Part shown: positions 16,017-24,902 of the stretch, in pieces
Numbering within the stretch: the stretch's first letter is position 1
Layout of the letters: every line of letters begins with the position of its first letter
Assembly (NCBI GenBank): GCA_946221495.1
Contig: CAMIFA010000016.1
Location: 1-49,250, forward strand
Direction: 5' to 3'
Source: an uncultured cyanobacterium
Lineage (GTDB): Bacteria > Cyanobacteriota > Cyanobacteriia > Cyanobacteriales > Chroococcidiopsidaceae
Length of the DNA: 49,250 nt
The notes under the pieces: model-generated
The model's database searches: none
What the model was told of the DNA's origin: nothing
The model's input: only the letters and a program-made list of their open reading frames with translations
Program-made: the position numbers and the translations under genes

Positions 16017-17348
16017 ATGACAAAAAGATTTAATCGACGCAAATTTCTCGTGTATGGCTCCGCTACCTTTGGAACTAGCATTCTTTTAAAGGCTTGTGCC
16101 AACACTTCAACTACTGAGAACTCAACAACTAGTTCATCAGAGGCGACAAATGCCAGTGATACAGGCGCAAGTGCTGCTAGTGGAGACACGATCAAAGTCG
16201 GAATTTTGCACTCTCTTAGCGGCACATTGGCAATTAGTGAAAAAAGTGTTGTCGATGCTGAACAGCTAGCTATTGAGGAAATTAATAATTCTGGTGGAGT
16301 GCTAGGCAAGAGAATTCAAGCCATTGTTGAAGATGGTGCTTCTAACTGGGATACCTTTAGGGAAAAAGCTACCAAGCTAATTGATGAAGATAAAGTAGTA
16401 ACCGTTTTTGGCTGCTGGACTTCTGCTAGCCGTAAGAACGTCAAGCCGGTATTTGAGCAGAAAAATCATATGCTTTGGTATCCAGTGCAGTACGAAGGTC
16501 AAGAATGTTCTAAAAACATCTTCTACACTGGCGCAGCTCCTAATCAGCAAATTGAACCATCAATTGATTGGCTGTTGCAAAATAAAGGCAAAGAATTCTT
16601 CTTAGTTGGCTCCGACTACGTTTTCCCACGCACTGCTAATAACATCATCAAAGCGCAATTGGCAGCCAAAGGAGGTAAAACAGTTGGGGAGGATTACTTA
16701 CCACTAGGTAATACAGAAGTTACGCCGATTATTACCAAAATCAAGCAGGCACTACCAAACGGCGGTGTGATCTACAATACCCTGAACGGTGATAGCAACG
16801 TGGCGTTCTTCAAGCAGTTACAAGGTGCAGGATTGACACCAGATAAGTATCCCTCAATGTCTGTGAGTATTGCTGAAGAAGAAGTTAGGGCAATTGGTGC
16901 AGATTATCTTAAAGGTCACTACGCTGCTTGGAATTACTTTCAAACTGTAGATACACCTGCTAATCAAAAGTTTGTTGCCGCTTTTAAGAAAAAATACGGC
17001 GAAGATCGGGTAACAAATGACCCGATGGAAGCTGGTTACATTGCAGTTTACCTGTGGAAACAGGCAGTAGAAAAAGCTGGGACGGCAGATGATTTAGATA
17101 AGGTACGAGCTGCTGCTCACGGTCAGACCCTTGATGCTCCTGAAGGTAAAGTAACGTTGGAAGCGAACAATCACCTAGCCAAATTTGTGCGGATTGGGGA
17201 AGTTAGAGACGATGGTTTATTTGAAATAGTGAATGCTACCGATTCAGCTGTAGAGCCACTTCCCTGGAATCAATTTGTCAAAGAAACTAAGGGTTATGGT
17301 TGTGACTGGTCTGATCCAAATAAAGGCGGCAAGTACAAAACTACTTAG
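16017..17348 (+). CDS. urtA: Urea ABC transporter substrate-binding lipoprotein UrtA
   Basis: Periplasmic urea-binding component (443 aa) of the high-affinity urea transporter. The signal region has a twin-arginine motif (FNRRKFLVYG) followed by a lipobox (LLKAC), so it is probably a Tat-exported lipoprotein. A Ser/Thr-rich linker follows, then the type I periplasmic fold beginning IKVGILHSLSGTLAIS; ends GYGCDW..PNKGG as in UrtA proteins. ATG at 16017 is chosen; an in-frame TTG at 15981 lies within the expected untranslated leader. First gene of urtABCDE behind the NtcA box. Confidence 0.95.
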   Translation: MTKRFNRRKFLVYGSATFGTSILLKACANTSTTENSTTSSSEATNASDTGASAASGDTIKVGILHSLSGTLAISEKSVVDAEQLAIEEINNSGGVLGKRIQAIVEDGASNWDTFREKATKLIDEDKVVTVFGCWTSASRKNVKPVFEQKNHMLWYPVQYEGQECSKNIFYTGAAPNQQIEPSIDWLLQNKGKEFFLVGSDYVFPRTANNIIKAQLAAKGGKTVGEDYLPLGNTEVTPIITKIKQALPNGGVIYNTLNGDSNVAFFKQLQGAGLTPDKYPSMSVSIAEEEVRAIGADYLKGHYAAWNYFQTVDTPANQKFVAAFKKKYGEDRVTNDPMEAGYIAVYLWKQAVEKAGTADDLDKVRAAAHGQTLDAPEGKVTLEANNHLAKFVRIGEVRDDGLFEIVNATDSAVEPLPWNQFVKETKGYGCDWSDPNKGGKYKTT

Positions 17349-17361
17349 AAGCTAAAACCAT

Positions 17362-17392
17362 AGTTATCACTAATAACTGTTCACAGATAACT
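17362..17392 (+). terminator. Intercistronic hairpin urtA-urtB
   Basis: Inverted repeat AGTTATC (17362-17368) / GATAACT (17386-17392) in the 100-base urtA-urtB gap. A hairpin here could stabilise the abundant urtA message or partly terminate transcription, as is usual after binding-protein genes. This role is inferred. Confidence 0.35.
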
Positions 17393-17448
17393 GTAAGCGC
17401 GATCGCTCTTTTACTAATAATTAATTCCCATTAACTTGTGGAGAAAGT

Positions 17449-18609
17449 GTGCTAGCAGGATTGCTCGACGGCTTGTTTAATGGCATAAGTATTGGTGCTG
17501 TTTTATTGATTGCAGCGTTGGGACTCGCAATTGTATTTGGGCTTATGGGTGTGATCAACTTGGCTCACGGTGAGTTGATGATGCTAGGAGCTTATACTAC
17601 ATTCGTTGTCCAAAATGGCTTTAGAAAGTTAGGCGAACCTTGGTTTGAGTTTTATATCTTTTTCGCCCTAATTATGGCTTTCCTGGTAGCAGCTGGGGTG
17701 GGACTAATTCTAGAGCGAGGGGTAATTCGCTATCTTTATGGACGACCGCTAGAAACACTGCTAGCAACTTGGGGTGTGAGTTTAATTTTGCAGCAATTTG
17801 TCCGCAGCGTTAATTGGGTAATAGCGATCGCTATCTTAGTGTTTTGTTTGTTGTTTTTTGGTGGCTTAGCGATTTTACGTCGCCGTGCGGATTTCGAGCG
17901 AATTAAAAACTTGGTTGTAGCAGTTTTGTTGCCTATCAGCCTGGGAGTTGCGATCGCCACAGGCAATTTTTTGAGTCAAACTTATAAATTAGCTGTTACT
18001 CAACCTTGGTTTGGCGCTCAAAATGTTGATGTTTCAGCACCTAAGTGGCTACGTGGTGGCTTGCCGATTGGCAATTTCCAAATGCCTTATGCGCGGCTAT
18101 TCATCATTGCTCTCACTATTATCTGTGTCGCGGCAATTTACCTATTTCTACAACGCACTCCTTGGGGATTACGGATTCGCTCTGTTACCCAAAATCGCAG
18201 CATGAGCTCTTGCTTAGGCATTCCGACTGGGAAAGTTGATGCTTTAACATTTGCTCTCGGTTCTGGGTTGGCTGGTGTAGCTGGCTGTGCAATTAGTTTC
18301 CTCGGTTCAGTGGGACCGAATACAGGTCAAAACTATATTGTAGATACGTTCATGGTTGTAGTAGTCGGCGGTGTCGGCAAGCTGGTAGGTAGTATTGTTG
18401 CTGCTTTGGCGATTGGTACAGTCAGTTACCTGATCGGTTCTGGCACACTTGCCCTGCTACTCGCACCAGTAAAACCTCTAGCTGATTTCTTTACATTCTT
18501 CGCGACGACGAGTATGGCAAAGGTAATGGTATTCGCCCTAATTATTGCCTTTTTGCAAGTGCGACCAGGGGGAATTTTCCCGCAGAAAGGACGCACAGTA
18601 GATGCCTAG
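17449..18609 (+). CDS. urtB: Urea ABC transporter permease UrtB
   Basis: LivH-type inner-membrane permease (386 aa) with about eight to ten hydrophobic segments. Typical motifs are NGISIGAVLLIAALGLAIVFG, GVINLAHGELMMLGAYT and ALGSGLAGVAGCAISFLG. A central insertion (about residues 123-200) carries two extra hydrophobic stretches separated by a charged loop (RRRADFERIK). The start is GTG with a GTGGAG ribosome site 5-9 bases upstream. Works with UrtC to form the channel. Confidence 0.95.
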   Translation: MLAGLLDGLFNGISIGAVLLIAALGLAIVFGLMGVINLAHGELMMLGAYTTFVVQNGFRKLGEPWFEFYIFFALIMAFLVAAGVGLILERGVIRYLYGRPLETLLATWGVSLILQQFVRSVNWVIAIAILVFCLLFFGGLAILRRRADFERIKNLVVAVLLPISLGVAIATGNFLSQTYKLAVTQPWFGAQNVDVSAPKWLRGGLPIGNFQMPYARLFIIALTIICVAAIYLFLQRTPWGLRIRSVTQNRSMSSCLGIPTGKVDALTFALGSGLAGVAGCAISFLGSVGPNTGQNYIVDTFMVVVVGGVGKLVGSIVAALAIGTVSYLIGSGTLALLLAPVKPLADFFTFFATTSMAKVMVFALIIAFLQVRPGGIFPQKGRTVDA

Positions 18610-18612
18610 AAA

Positions 18613-18677
18613 GTTTTGAGTTTTGAGTTTTGAGTTTTGAGTTGAAAGGTGCTTAGAGTAGTTTTGAGTTTTGAGTT
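18613..18677. repeat. Two heptamer blocks (GTTTTGA)n in the urtB-urtC gap
   Basis: Four GTTTTGA units at 18613-18640 and two at 18661-18674. Each block is followed by a near-identical GTT(G/A)AAAGGTGC, so the block plus flank has been duplicated. They fill most of the 104-base urtB-urtC spacer and must be transcribed within the operon. Confidence 0.9.
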
Positions 18678-18713
18678 AAAAGGTGCAGCTGCTAAACGTG
18701 GAGGAAATTAGGC

Positions 18714-19862
18714 ATGGCGGTGGATGCGGCGATTGGAATTCCTAAGAGTCGGCAGTGGCAGCGATCGCTCTTTATTGAAGCGGCAGTTGTAGTGGCGATC
18801 GCGCTTGTCTTGATCTTGATTATGCCAGCTGTGCTTTCAAGTTTTCGCCTCAACTTATTAGGGCGATTTCTATCTTTGGCAATTGTCGCCCTTGGCATTG
18901 ATTTAATTTGGGGATACACAGGCTTGCTGAGTTTAGGGCATGGCATATTCTTTGGTTTAGGCGGCTATGCGATCGGTATGCACCTAAAACTCCAAGTTCC
19001 GCCAGGCGAATTACCAGATTTCATGGGGCTTTATGGCGTAACCCAGTTGCCTTGGTTTTGGCAATTCTTTTATTCCTTTCCTGTTGCTAGTGCTGCTGTA
19101 GTCATAATTCCCGCTTTATTAGCTGCATTATTTGGTTATTTAGTATTTCGCAACCGGATTCGCGGTGTATATTTTTCCATCCTTACTCAAGCTGGAGTAA
19201 TTATCTTTTTCAACTTCTTTAATGGTCAGCAAAAACTATTTAACGGTACAAATGGGCTAATCGACTTCACAACTATATTAGGAGCAACTGTTAGCGCCCA
19301 ATCAACACAAATTGCCTTCTACATCTTGACTGTGCTGTTACTTGTAGGAGCTTATGCCCTTTGTCGTTGGCTGACAAGTGGACGCTTTGGACGCTTACTA
19401 ATGGCGATTCGCGACGATGAAAGCCGAGTCCGGTTCTCAGGTTATGACCCCACAGAGTTTAAAGTATTTGTATTTGCCGTCTCAGGGGCGCTGGCGGGGA
19501 TTGCTGGGGCGATGTACACGCTGCAAAGCGGCTCTGTTTCACCTAGAGCAATGGATGTTGCCTTCTCAATTGAAATGGTAATTTGGGTAGCAATTGGCGG
19601 GCGCGCAAGTCTAGTGGGAGCAGTATTAGGAGCATTGCTAGTTAACTATGCCAGAACCTTTTTTAGCGAACAATATGCTGACAACTGGCTATTTTTTCAA
19701 GGAGCGCTGTTTTTAGTAGTTGTCACAGTGCTACCTGATGGCATAGTCGGCTGGCTAAGAAATACCGGAATTCAGCTAGGAAGACGCAGGCAGATAACTA
19801 CTTATCCCTCTTTAGAAGAAGACGCTGAGGTTGAGCATGAAAGACAAAATCTTGGAAATTGA
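18714..19862 (+). CDS. urtC: Urea ABC transporter permease UrtC
   Basis: LivM-type inner-membrane permease (382 aa) partnering UrtB. It contains ALGIDLIWGYTGLLSLGHG near residue 60, RGVYFSILTQAGVI, MAIRDDESRVRFSGYDP (cytoplasmic loop contacting the ATPases) and VSGALAGIAGAMYTLQSG. The start is ATG with GGAGG 9 bases upstream. Its 3' end overlaps urtD by 26 bases, indicating translational coupling. Confidence 0.95.
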   Translation: MAVDAAIGIPKSRQWQRSLFIEAAVVVAIALVLILIMPAVLSSFRLNLLGRFLSLAIVALGIDLIWGYTGLLSLGHGIFFGLGGYAIGMHLKLQVPPGELPDFMGLYGVTQLPWFWQFFYSFPVASAAVVIIPALLAALFGYLVFRNRIRGVYFSILTQAGVIIFFNFFNGQQKLFNGTNGLIDFTTILGATVSAQSTQIAFYILTVLLLVGAYALCRWLTSGRFGRLLMAIRDDESRVRFSGYDPTEFKVFVFAVSGALAGIAGAMYTLQSGSVSPRAMDVAFSIEMVIWVAIGGRASLVGAVLGALLVNYARTFFSEQYADNWLFFQGALFLVVVTVLPDGIVGWLRNTGIQLGRRRQITTYPSLEEDAEVEHERQNLGN

Positions 19863-20661
19863 AGACGTAACGGTTAGTTTTGATGGTTTTAAAGCTTTAA
19901 ATCATCTCAGCTTCAGCTTGGATGTTGGGGAATTACGAGTAATTATTGGTCCAAATGGTGCGGGGAAAACGACTTTTCTTGATGTAATCACAGGCAAGAC
20001 AAAACCAAACCAAGGGCGGGTACTATTTAAAGGGCGTAACTTGCGATCGCTCTCGGAACATCAAATTTCTCGTCTGGGAATTGGGCGCAAATTCCAAACG
20101 CCGCGTGTCTACCTCAATCTCACACCCCGGGAAAACTTAAAACTTACCTGTAATCGCCAAAAAAATCTTTGGTCTACTTTATTTAGGCGTTCTTCGAGTG
20201 CAGAACTCAGTACGGTAGCAGGTTTACTAGAAACTATCGGTTTAAGCGCTAATGCAGATATTCCAGCCGCGAAGCTTTCTCATGGGGAAAAGCAACGCTT
20301 AGAAATAGGGATGCTAGTAGCGCAATCACCAGATTTATTACTTGTTGATGAACCTGTTGCTGGTTTAACCGATGAAGAAACAGATAACGTCGCTAACTTA
20401 CTATTAGCCTTGGCTGAAAACCATTCAATATTAGTAATTGAGCATGATATGGAATTTGTGCGCCAAATCGCGCGTAAGGTAACAGTTCTGCATCAAGGTT
20501 CTGTACTTAAAGAAGGCACTATTGATGAAGTACAGAATGATCCGCGTGTGATTGAAGTGTATCTAGGACAGCCGCTAGAGGATACACCTCAACAACAGCC
20601 AATGCAATCTGACGCTGCTAGTAGCTCAGTTGAAATTAATATTGGCGCTGCCAATTTGTAG
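19837..20661 (+). CDS. urtD: Urea ABC transporter ATPase UrtD
   Basis: LivG-type ATP-binding subunit (274 aa). Walker A GPNGAGKT, signature LSHGEKQRLEIGM, Walker B LLLVDEPVAG and switch His in VIEHDM are all present. The ATG at 19837 is preferred to a TTG two codons earlier; either way the gene begins inside urtC. A Gln/Ser-rich tail (DTPQQQPMQSDAASS) extends past the ATPase fold. Confidence 0.95.
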   Translation: MKDKILEIEDVTVSFDGFKALNHLSFSLDVGELRVIIGPNGAGKTTFLDVITGKTKPNQGRVLFKGRNLRSLSEHQISRLGIGRKFQTPRVYLNLTPRENLKLTCNRQKNLWSTLFRRSSSAELSTVAGLLETIGLSANADIPAAKLSHGEKQRLEIGMLVAQSPDLLLVDEPVAGLTDEETDNVANLLLALAENHSILVIEHDMEFVRQIARKVTVLHQGSVLKEGTIDEVQNDPRVIEVYLGQPLEDTPQQQPMQSDAASSSVEINIGAANL

Positions 20662-20703
20662 CTGATTAATAATTTTTAAGCTCGCTCAAAAAAAAAGAGA
20701 AAC

Positions 20704-21456
20704 ATGAATTCCTCAAGTCATGGAATTGCCTCAGCAGCTAACGTCGCCGCACCGCCTCAGATGCTGCAAGTTGCTGGATTGAATGTTTATTACGGTGAAA
20801 GCCATATCCTGCGCGACGTGGATCTAAATGTCCCAACTGGACAAATGATCTGTCTAATTGGACGTAATGGCGTGGGCAAAACTACTCTCTTGAAAACAAT
20901 TATGGGGTTAATTAAGCCCCGTAGCGGTGGAATTACTTTTGCTGGTGAATCGATAACCGCCAAGTCTCCCGATCAACGTGCCAAACTTGGAATTGGTTAC
21001 GTTCCCCAAGGACGAGAAATTATCCCCCGCTTGACAGTTAAAGAAAATTTGTTATTAGGCTTAGAAGCGCGACGTAACAGGAATAAGCAAGAAATTCCCG
21101 ATGATATTTTTATGCTATTTCCAGTTTTAAAATCGATGCTTTCGCGCATGGGAGGAGACTTGAGCGGTGGACAACAACAACAACTAGCGATCGCTCGTGC
21201 TTTAATGGGACAACCGCAATTACTTGTATTAGATGAACCCACCGAAGGCATCCAACCTTCAATTATTCTGGAAATCGAGGCAGCTGTCCGCCGTATTGTT
21301 GCTTCTAGAGGAATATCAGTGCTGCTAGTAGAACAACATCTACATTTTGTTAGGCAAGCAGATCGTTATTATGCAATGCAAAAAGGCGGTATTGTCGCCT
21401 CTGGACTTACTAGCGAACTAAGCCAAGATGTAATTCAGAGATTCCTTGCTGTCTAA
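20704..21456 (+). CDS. urtE: Urea ABC transporter ATPase UrtE
   Basis: LivF-type ATP-binding subunit (250 aa). Walker A GRNGVGKT, signature LSGGQQQQLAIARAL, Walker B LLVLDEPTEG and LLVEQH are visible. An N-terminal extension of about 20 residues (Ser/Ala-rich) precedes the ATPase domain. Last gene of urtABCDE; no clear terminator hairpin follows within the next 100 bases. Confidence 0.95.
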   Translation: MNSSSHGIASAANVAAPPQMLQVAGLNVYYGESHILRDVDLNVPTGQMICLIGRNGVGKTTLLKTIMGLIKPRSGGITFAGESITAKSPDQRAKLGIGYVPQGREIIPRLTVKENLLLGLEARRNRNKQEIPDDIFMLFPVLKSMLSRMGGDLSGGQQQQLAIARALMGQPQLLVLDEPTEGIQPSIILEIEAAVRRIVASRGISVLLVEQHLHFVRQADRYYAMQKGGIVASGLTSELSQDVIQRFLAV

Positions 21457-22002
21457 AAGCAGTAATTACTGAATTTACTTTATGTAGCTAGTTATCTCAT
21501 GTAATACTTATTTGCCTAATTAAACTAGGTAATAATAGTTAGTTAATATTAGTAAAAACTTTGATAAACAATAAAAACAAAGAAAATTGGGAGCTTCTAA
21601 ACGCAAATTTTATATAACAGATATACGGATAATCCTATTATTTTTACGCATTGAAACTCCCAAGAAAGTGAGCTTTTATTGTAATTAATTGCTCCTGCTA
21701 CTAAATAGAGTATCTACTATTCATTTAAGAAACTTCTAACTAAAGAAGGGGATTAGTATTACAGACAGATGTGTCGCTCCATACAAACTACTTGCTGAGA
21801 TTAATTAACTATTCGACAACTCAAAACATTTTTTCTATTTCATAGAGTTGTATAAAAATCAATTTGTAAATTTGCATAATAACAGAGAAAAGATTAACTG
21901 ATTCAAAGGAGTTAATAGTAAGAAAGTATTTAACTATAGATAGAGTGCTAAACGATGTAAATTGACGACTATTCAAAATAGAGATATTTATAGGAATATA
22001 TT
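21457..22002. other. 546-base AT-rich spacer
   Basis: No gene, strong hairpin or recognisable RNA was found. It contains the 3' end of the urt transcript and the promoter of the small membrane protein that follows. Confidence 0.5.
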
Positions 22003-22185
22003 ATGTCTGTTCTAGAATATGCTTTTGTGATAGCGCTATTGTGGGTTGTATTTCCTTTGTCAATCAATCAAATGCGAGTTGCCCTTGATCGAGAAGATAT
22101 TGAAGGGTTTTCTATCTGGGTGTTTATTTCCTCTTTCATTGCTGGCTTGCCATTTATGGTTATGACTTTGGCTAGCGTTAGCTGA
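22003..22185 (+). CDS. Small two-helix membrane protein
   Basis: 60-aa protein with two predicted membrane helices (YAFVIALLWVVFPLSI and FISSFIAGLPFMVMTLA) joined by a charged loop (RVALDREDIEGF). TAGGAA lies 8-12 bases before the ATG. Size, amphipathic layout and ribosome site argue for a real gene. I do not recognise the family. It stands alone between the urt operon and the TnpB remnant. Confidence 0.6.
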   Translation: MSVLEYAFVIALLWVVFPLSINQMRVALDREDIEGFSIWVFISSFIAGLPFMVMTLASVS

Positions 22186-22218
22186 AAATTACCTTGATTT
22201 AATCTAATAACTGAGTGA

Positions 22219-22323
22219 TCAACGCCGATATTCATCGCCACAGTCGCCGATGACCTCAAATAGATCCTGCGATCGCTCAACATCAGAAACTAATTGCAGC
22301 TTACTGGATTGAGGTAAAGTCAT
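22219..22323 (-). CDS. Possible 34-aa small protein or gene remnant
   Basis: A short frame beginning MTLPQSSKLQLVSDVERS and ending IGDCGDEYRR. Its composition looks protein-like in an otherwise non-coding 398-base spacer (22186-22583), and it includes a HIP1 site. It could be a mini-protein or the end of a decayed gene. No ribosome site is obvious and the family is unknown. Confidence 0.25.
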   Translation of the reverse strand: MTLPQSSKLQLVSDVERSQDLFEVIGDCGDEYRR

Positions 22324-22467
22324 TTCAGTCAGAAGACACTAGCAGTAATTATCCTGCCATACTCCTGCTGTTGCACGGTAGTATAAACATCTTGCAGGAT
22401 GGGTAATACTTACCTATATTTTTAGCTATTGTTGCTATTTTCAATATGTTCAACGCCATCGCGGGAG

Positions 22468-22531
22468 TCCCCAGTCGAGCGCGTAGCGGACTGGGGAGGA
22501 ATAGCGGGTTGCCGTAGGGACGGAGGCAACC
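22468..22531. repeat. Two adjacent hairpins upstream of the TnpB remnant
   Basis: First hairpin: TCCCCAGTC/GACTGGGGA (22468-22476, 22489-22497), with loop GAGCGCGTAGCG. Second: GGTTGCC/GGCAACC (22507-22513, 22525-22531), with loop GTAGGGACGGA. They lie 50-115 bases before the tnpB start. They may be the left end of the element or independent cyanobacterial palindromic repeats. Confidence 0.55.
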
Positions 22532-22583
22532 AATAATCTTGGAGGCATAACAAATATTTCATGTATTGAGATATAATAGGGCT

Positions 22584-23788
22584 ATGAAGCAAGTCCTGAC
22601 TGTATCCTGCAAGTTGAACGTAAGCGTTCAATAACTCTCCAAAATTGAGGAGACGTTGAAGGCGTTTGCGGATGCTTGCGAGTATGTGAATGGGACTGTT
22701 GACTCTAAACTGAACTAACGAAGTAGCGATGCAATCGCTTTGCTACCACGATGTCAGAGCTAGGTTTGGCTTGTCTGCTCAGTTGGCTATTCATGCTATT
22801 CGGCGCGTAAGCGGTAATAGGAAGACCGCCAAAAAGGACGGCAAACCAATTAAGAAATTTGCTCCTACTAGCGCAACTTATGACGCTAGGACGTTCAGCT
22901 TCAGGGAGAAAGACTGGACAGTTAGCCTGACTTTGTTGGGCGGCAGAAAGCGATTTACTCTCCACATTGGCAATTACCAACTTGGATTGTTGAAAGGACA
23001 AAAGCCTAAAACAGCAACTTTGGTAAAGCGAAACGACGGTAGCTACTACATCAACATTCAACTTGAATCCACGCCTGACTCTTCCATCGAAACAGATAAA
23101 GTTTTGGGTTGTGATTTGGGTAGAACGGATATTTGTGTTACCTCGGAGAACGATACTTATAGCGGAAAAGAAATAACTAAAGTCCGCGACTATTACAGTC
23201 TTCTTAGAGCTAAACTCCAACAAAAAGCCAGTAGAGGCACAAGAAGTAGTCGGCGTAGATGTCGGGAACTTCTGCAACAGTTGTCTTGGCAAGGAGCGAC
23301 GCTTTCAGGCACACCAGAACCATACAATCAGTTACCAATTGGTTAAGAAAGCCAAAGCCAATAACCAAGTTATGGCACTGGAAGACTTGACTGGAATTAG
23401 GGAAAGAACCAACCAACTGCCTAGAACCAAGACCGAACGGCGCAGAAGCAACAGTTGGAGTTTTTACCAGTTGCGCCAGTTCTTAGTTTACAAGTGCATT
23501 AAGTTTGGGGTTAAATTGGTTTTTGTCGATCCTAGATATACAAGCCAGATGTGTCATAGCTGTCTGCACGTTCATCCCAATAGGGACAAGTCTTATAGAA
23601 GTGGCAAATCTTTTAGATGCGGTCATTGCGGTTGGTCTGATGATGCTGATTTGAACGGTGCGGTAAATATTTCTGCTCTTGGGGCTGTCGTAAACAAGCC
23701 CAGAGGTTCAGGACTTGCTTGCTCATTGGAGCAGCACGTTTTAGGGCTACTGAAAACCTCGACCGTTACTCGTAGCGGGTCGAGGTAG
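22584..23788 (+). pseudogene. tnpB: Decayed TnpB (IS200/IS605-type RNA-guided nuclease)
   Basis: Reading from MKQVLTVSCKLNVSVQ, a TAA stops the frame at 22632. KIEETLKAFADACEYVNGTVDSKL then continues to about 22712, where one extra base (ctgAactaac) shifts frame into AMQSLCYHDVRARFGLSAQLA. Near 23286 a second extra base (tcTtggc) shifts frame again into GKERRFQAHQNHTISYQLVKK. All three RuvC acidic positions survive in the pieces (GCDLGR, MALEDLTG, SDDADLNGA), as do the zinc-finger pairs (CHSC, CGHC). No TnpA transposase accompanies it. The gene is therefore inactive as written, unless the sequence carries errors. Confidence 0.9.
23757..23785 (+). ncRNA. TnpB right-end hairpin / omega-RNA 3' region (predicted)
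   Basis: Perfect 8-base arms CCTCGACC (23757-23764) and GGTCGAGG (23778-23785) enclose a 13-base loop, overlapping the tnpB 3' end and followed by TAGTTTATAAG. In IS605-family elements the guide RNA overlaps the tnpB 3' end and finishes at the right end. This hairpin matches that position, but exact ends are not determinable here. Confidence 0.45.
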
Positions 23789-23796
23789 TTTATAAG

Positions 23797-23836
23797 ATAA
23801 AAAACTCACTGGCAATAATCGGAAAACCCAGTGAGT
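23797..23836 (-). terminator. Rho-independent terminator of the Mo-nitrogenase-C gene
   Basis: Arms ACTCACTGG (23804-23812) and CCAGTGAGT (23828-23836). On the minus strand the stem is followed directly by a run of T (TTTTTTATC). It lies 30 bases past the stop codon of the next minus-strand gene. Confidence 0.8.
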
Positions 23837-23866
23837 CAGTAATGTTTTTAAATCAAGCACTTGCTT

Positions 23867-24244
23867 TTAGCAGTAGAGTGAGATATCCTCGCCACATTCA
23901 TCAGCTAAATAACACAATGCCCGGAAGCGCAAGCCTACGACTTCCTCGTAAAGAGGGTTGAGCTTGCACATTGGGGGAATATGAAACAGGGTACGACCAA
24001 AAAGTTTCACATCGCGCTCAAATGGGCATTGGGCAGGAATAAGTTTGCACAAGCGATGCGCCAATTTTGGATTGCTGACTTCTAATCGATCTAGCCAATG
24101 ACGCAGGGGGCGCAAAATATCAAAGCTAGGCGTAGGCGTTGGACGGTGTAGCGGTTTTACTTCATTTGCAGGTACATCTACTTGATCAAGCCACACCCAG
24201 CTAGTCAGGCAAATATTTTGTACTGTATGGTCTAATACATTCAT
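23867..24244 (-). CDS. Mo-dependent nitrogenase C-terminal domain family protein
   Basis: 125-aa cyanobacterial protein of the Mo-nitro_C family (PF06967). It is recognised by IPPMCKLNPLYEEVVGL followed by RFRALCYLADECGED and the RLCKLIPAQCPFERDVK segment. Despite the name these proteins are small and free-standing, are found widely in cyanobacteria, and have no demonstrated nitrogenase function. The cysteines (CKL, CPFE, C in PPMCKL, CYLADEC) might bind a metal. No nif genes are near. It is monocistronic, with a good terminator after it. Confidence 0.85.
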   Translation of the reverse strand: MNVLDHTVQNICLTSWVWLDQVDVPANEVKPLHRPTPTPSFDILRPLRHWLDRLEVSNPKLAHRLCKLIPAQCPFERDVKLFGRTLFHIPPMCKLNPLYEEVVGLRFRALCYLADECGEDISLYC

Positions 24245-24842
24245 CGTTCACTCCTCTGTCTCCACGAGGCAATTTGAACTGTTTCCAGAACATTTACAAG
24301 GTTTGCAACGGCTTCAAGCGAAATAATGTTCCCCTAACTTGGATAAATTGTTGTTCAATCACAAATCCTTGAGTCAGGAACTTTTTGTTACTACATCACA
24401 CTAACTAGAAATTCCGCTTTCATGTAAGGTTAGTAAGCTGATCTTGTTGATTACTTAACCTATATAAAACTTTAGTGAAGTAGAAAGCTTTTTGCAGTCA
24501 GTTGATGTATAAGCAGCATTAATTTAATGCGGTAAAGTCATGCCATAAAAATTTGGTAACTAGAGATACAATTGTCAGTGCTAGAAGATTATCAAGCCTA
24601 CTTTTACTAAGCCTTAAATCCGGAAACTGCTATTATGTTGACCGATACACCAACATAGAGAAATGAGGAACATCACTGAACTTTTACAAGTTAAAAACTG
24701 TTGCTTCAGTAGATCCACCAACCCTTTAGTAGTGTAAACTATGTAACTAAAATAGTGTGGCGGGTTTGAGGAAATCAGCAGGTGGGATATCCGTCAGCAG
24801 TTCGCAACTCATCAGATCAGCTGCTTAAAATAATCGCCGTCC
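24245..24842. other. Intergenic region without a recognisable gene
   Basis: About 600 AT-rich bases between the Mo-nitrogenase-C start and the RNase J terminator. No frame over 40 codons looks coding. It carries the upstream promoter of the minus-strand gene at 24244; a small RNA cannot be excluded. Confidence 0.5.
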
Positions 24843-24878
24843 AAAAAATAAGGGTGGAGAGCTTAATACCTCCACCCC
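24843..24878 (-). terminator. Rho-independent terminator of rnj
   Basis: Arms GGGTGGAG (24852-24859) and CTCCACCC (24870-24877). On the minus strand the stem is followed by TTATTTTTTGG. It sits 25 bases after the RNase J stop codon. Confidence 0.88.
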
Positions 24879-24902
24879 TATTAAACTAAATTAATTCCGA
24901 GC

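Noticed and set aside
22705..23292. 195-codon minus-strand frame over the TnpB remnant
   Set aside because: Antisense to recognisable TnpB motifs; no own homology visible.
23867..24244. Nitrogenase gene cluster
   Set aside because: The Mo-nitrogenase C-terminal-domain protein is a free-standing family; no nif genes are present.
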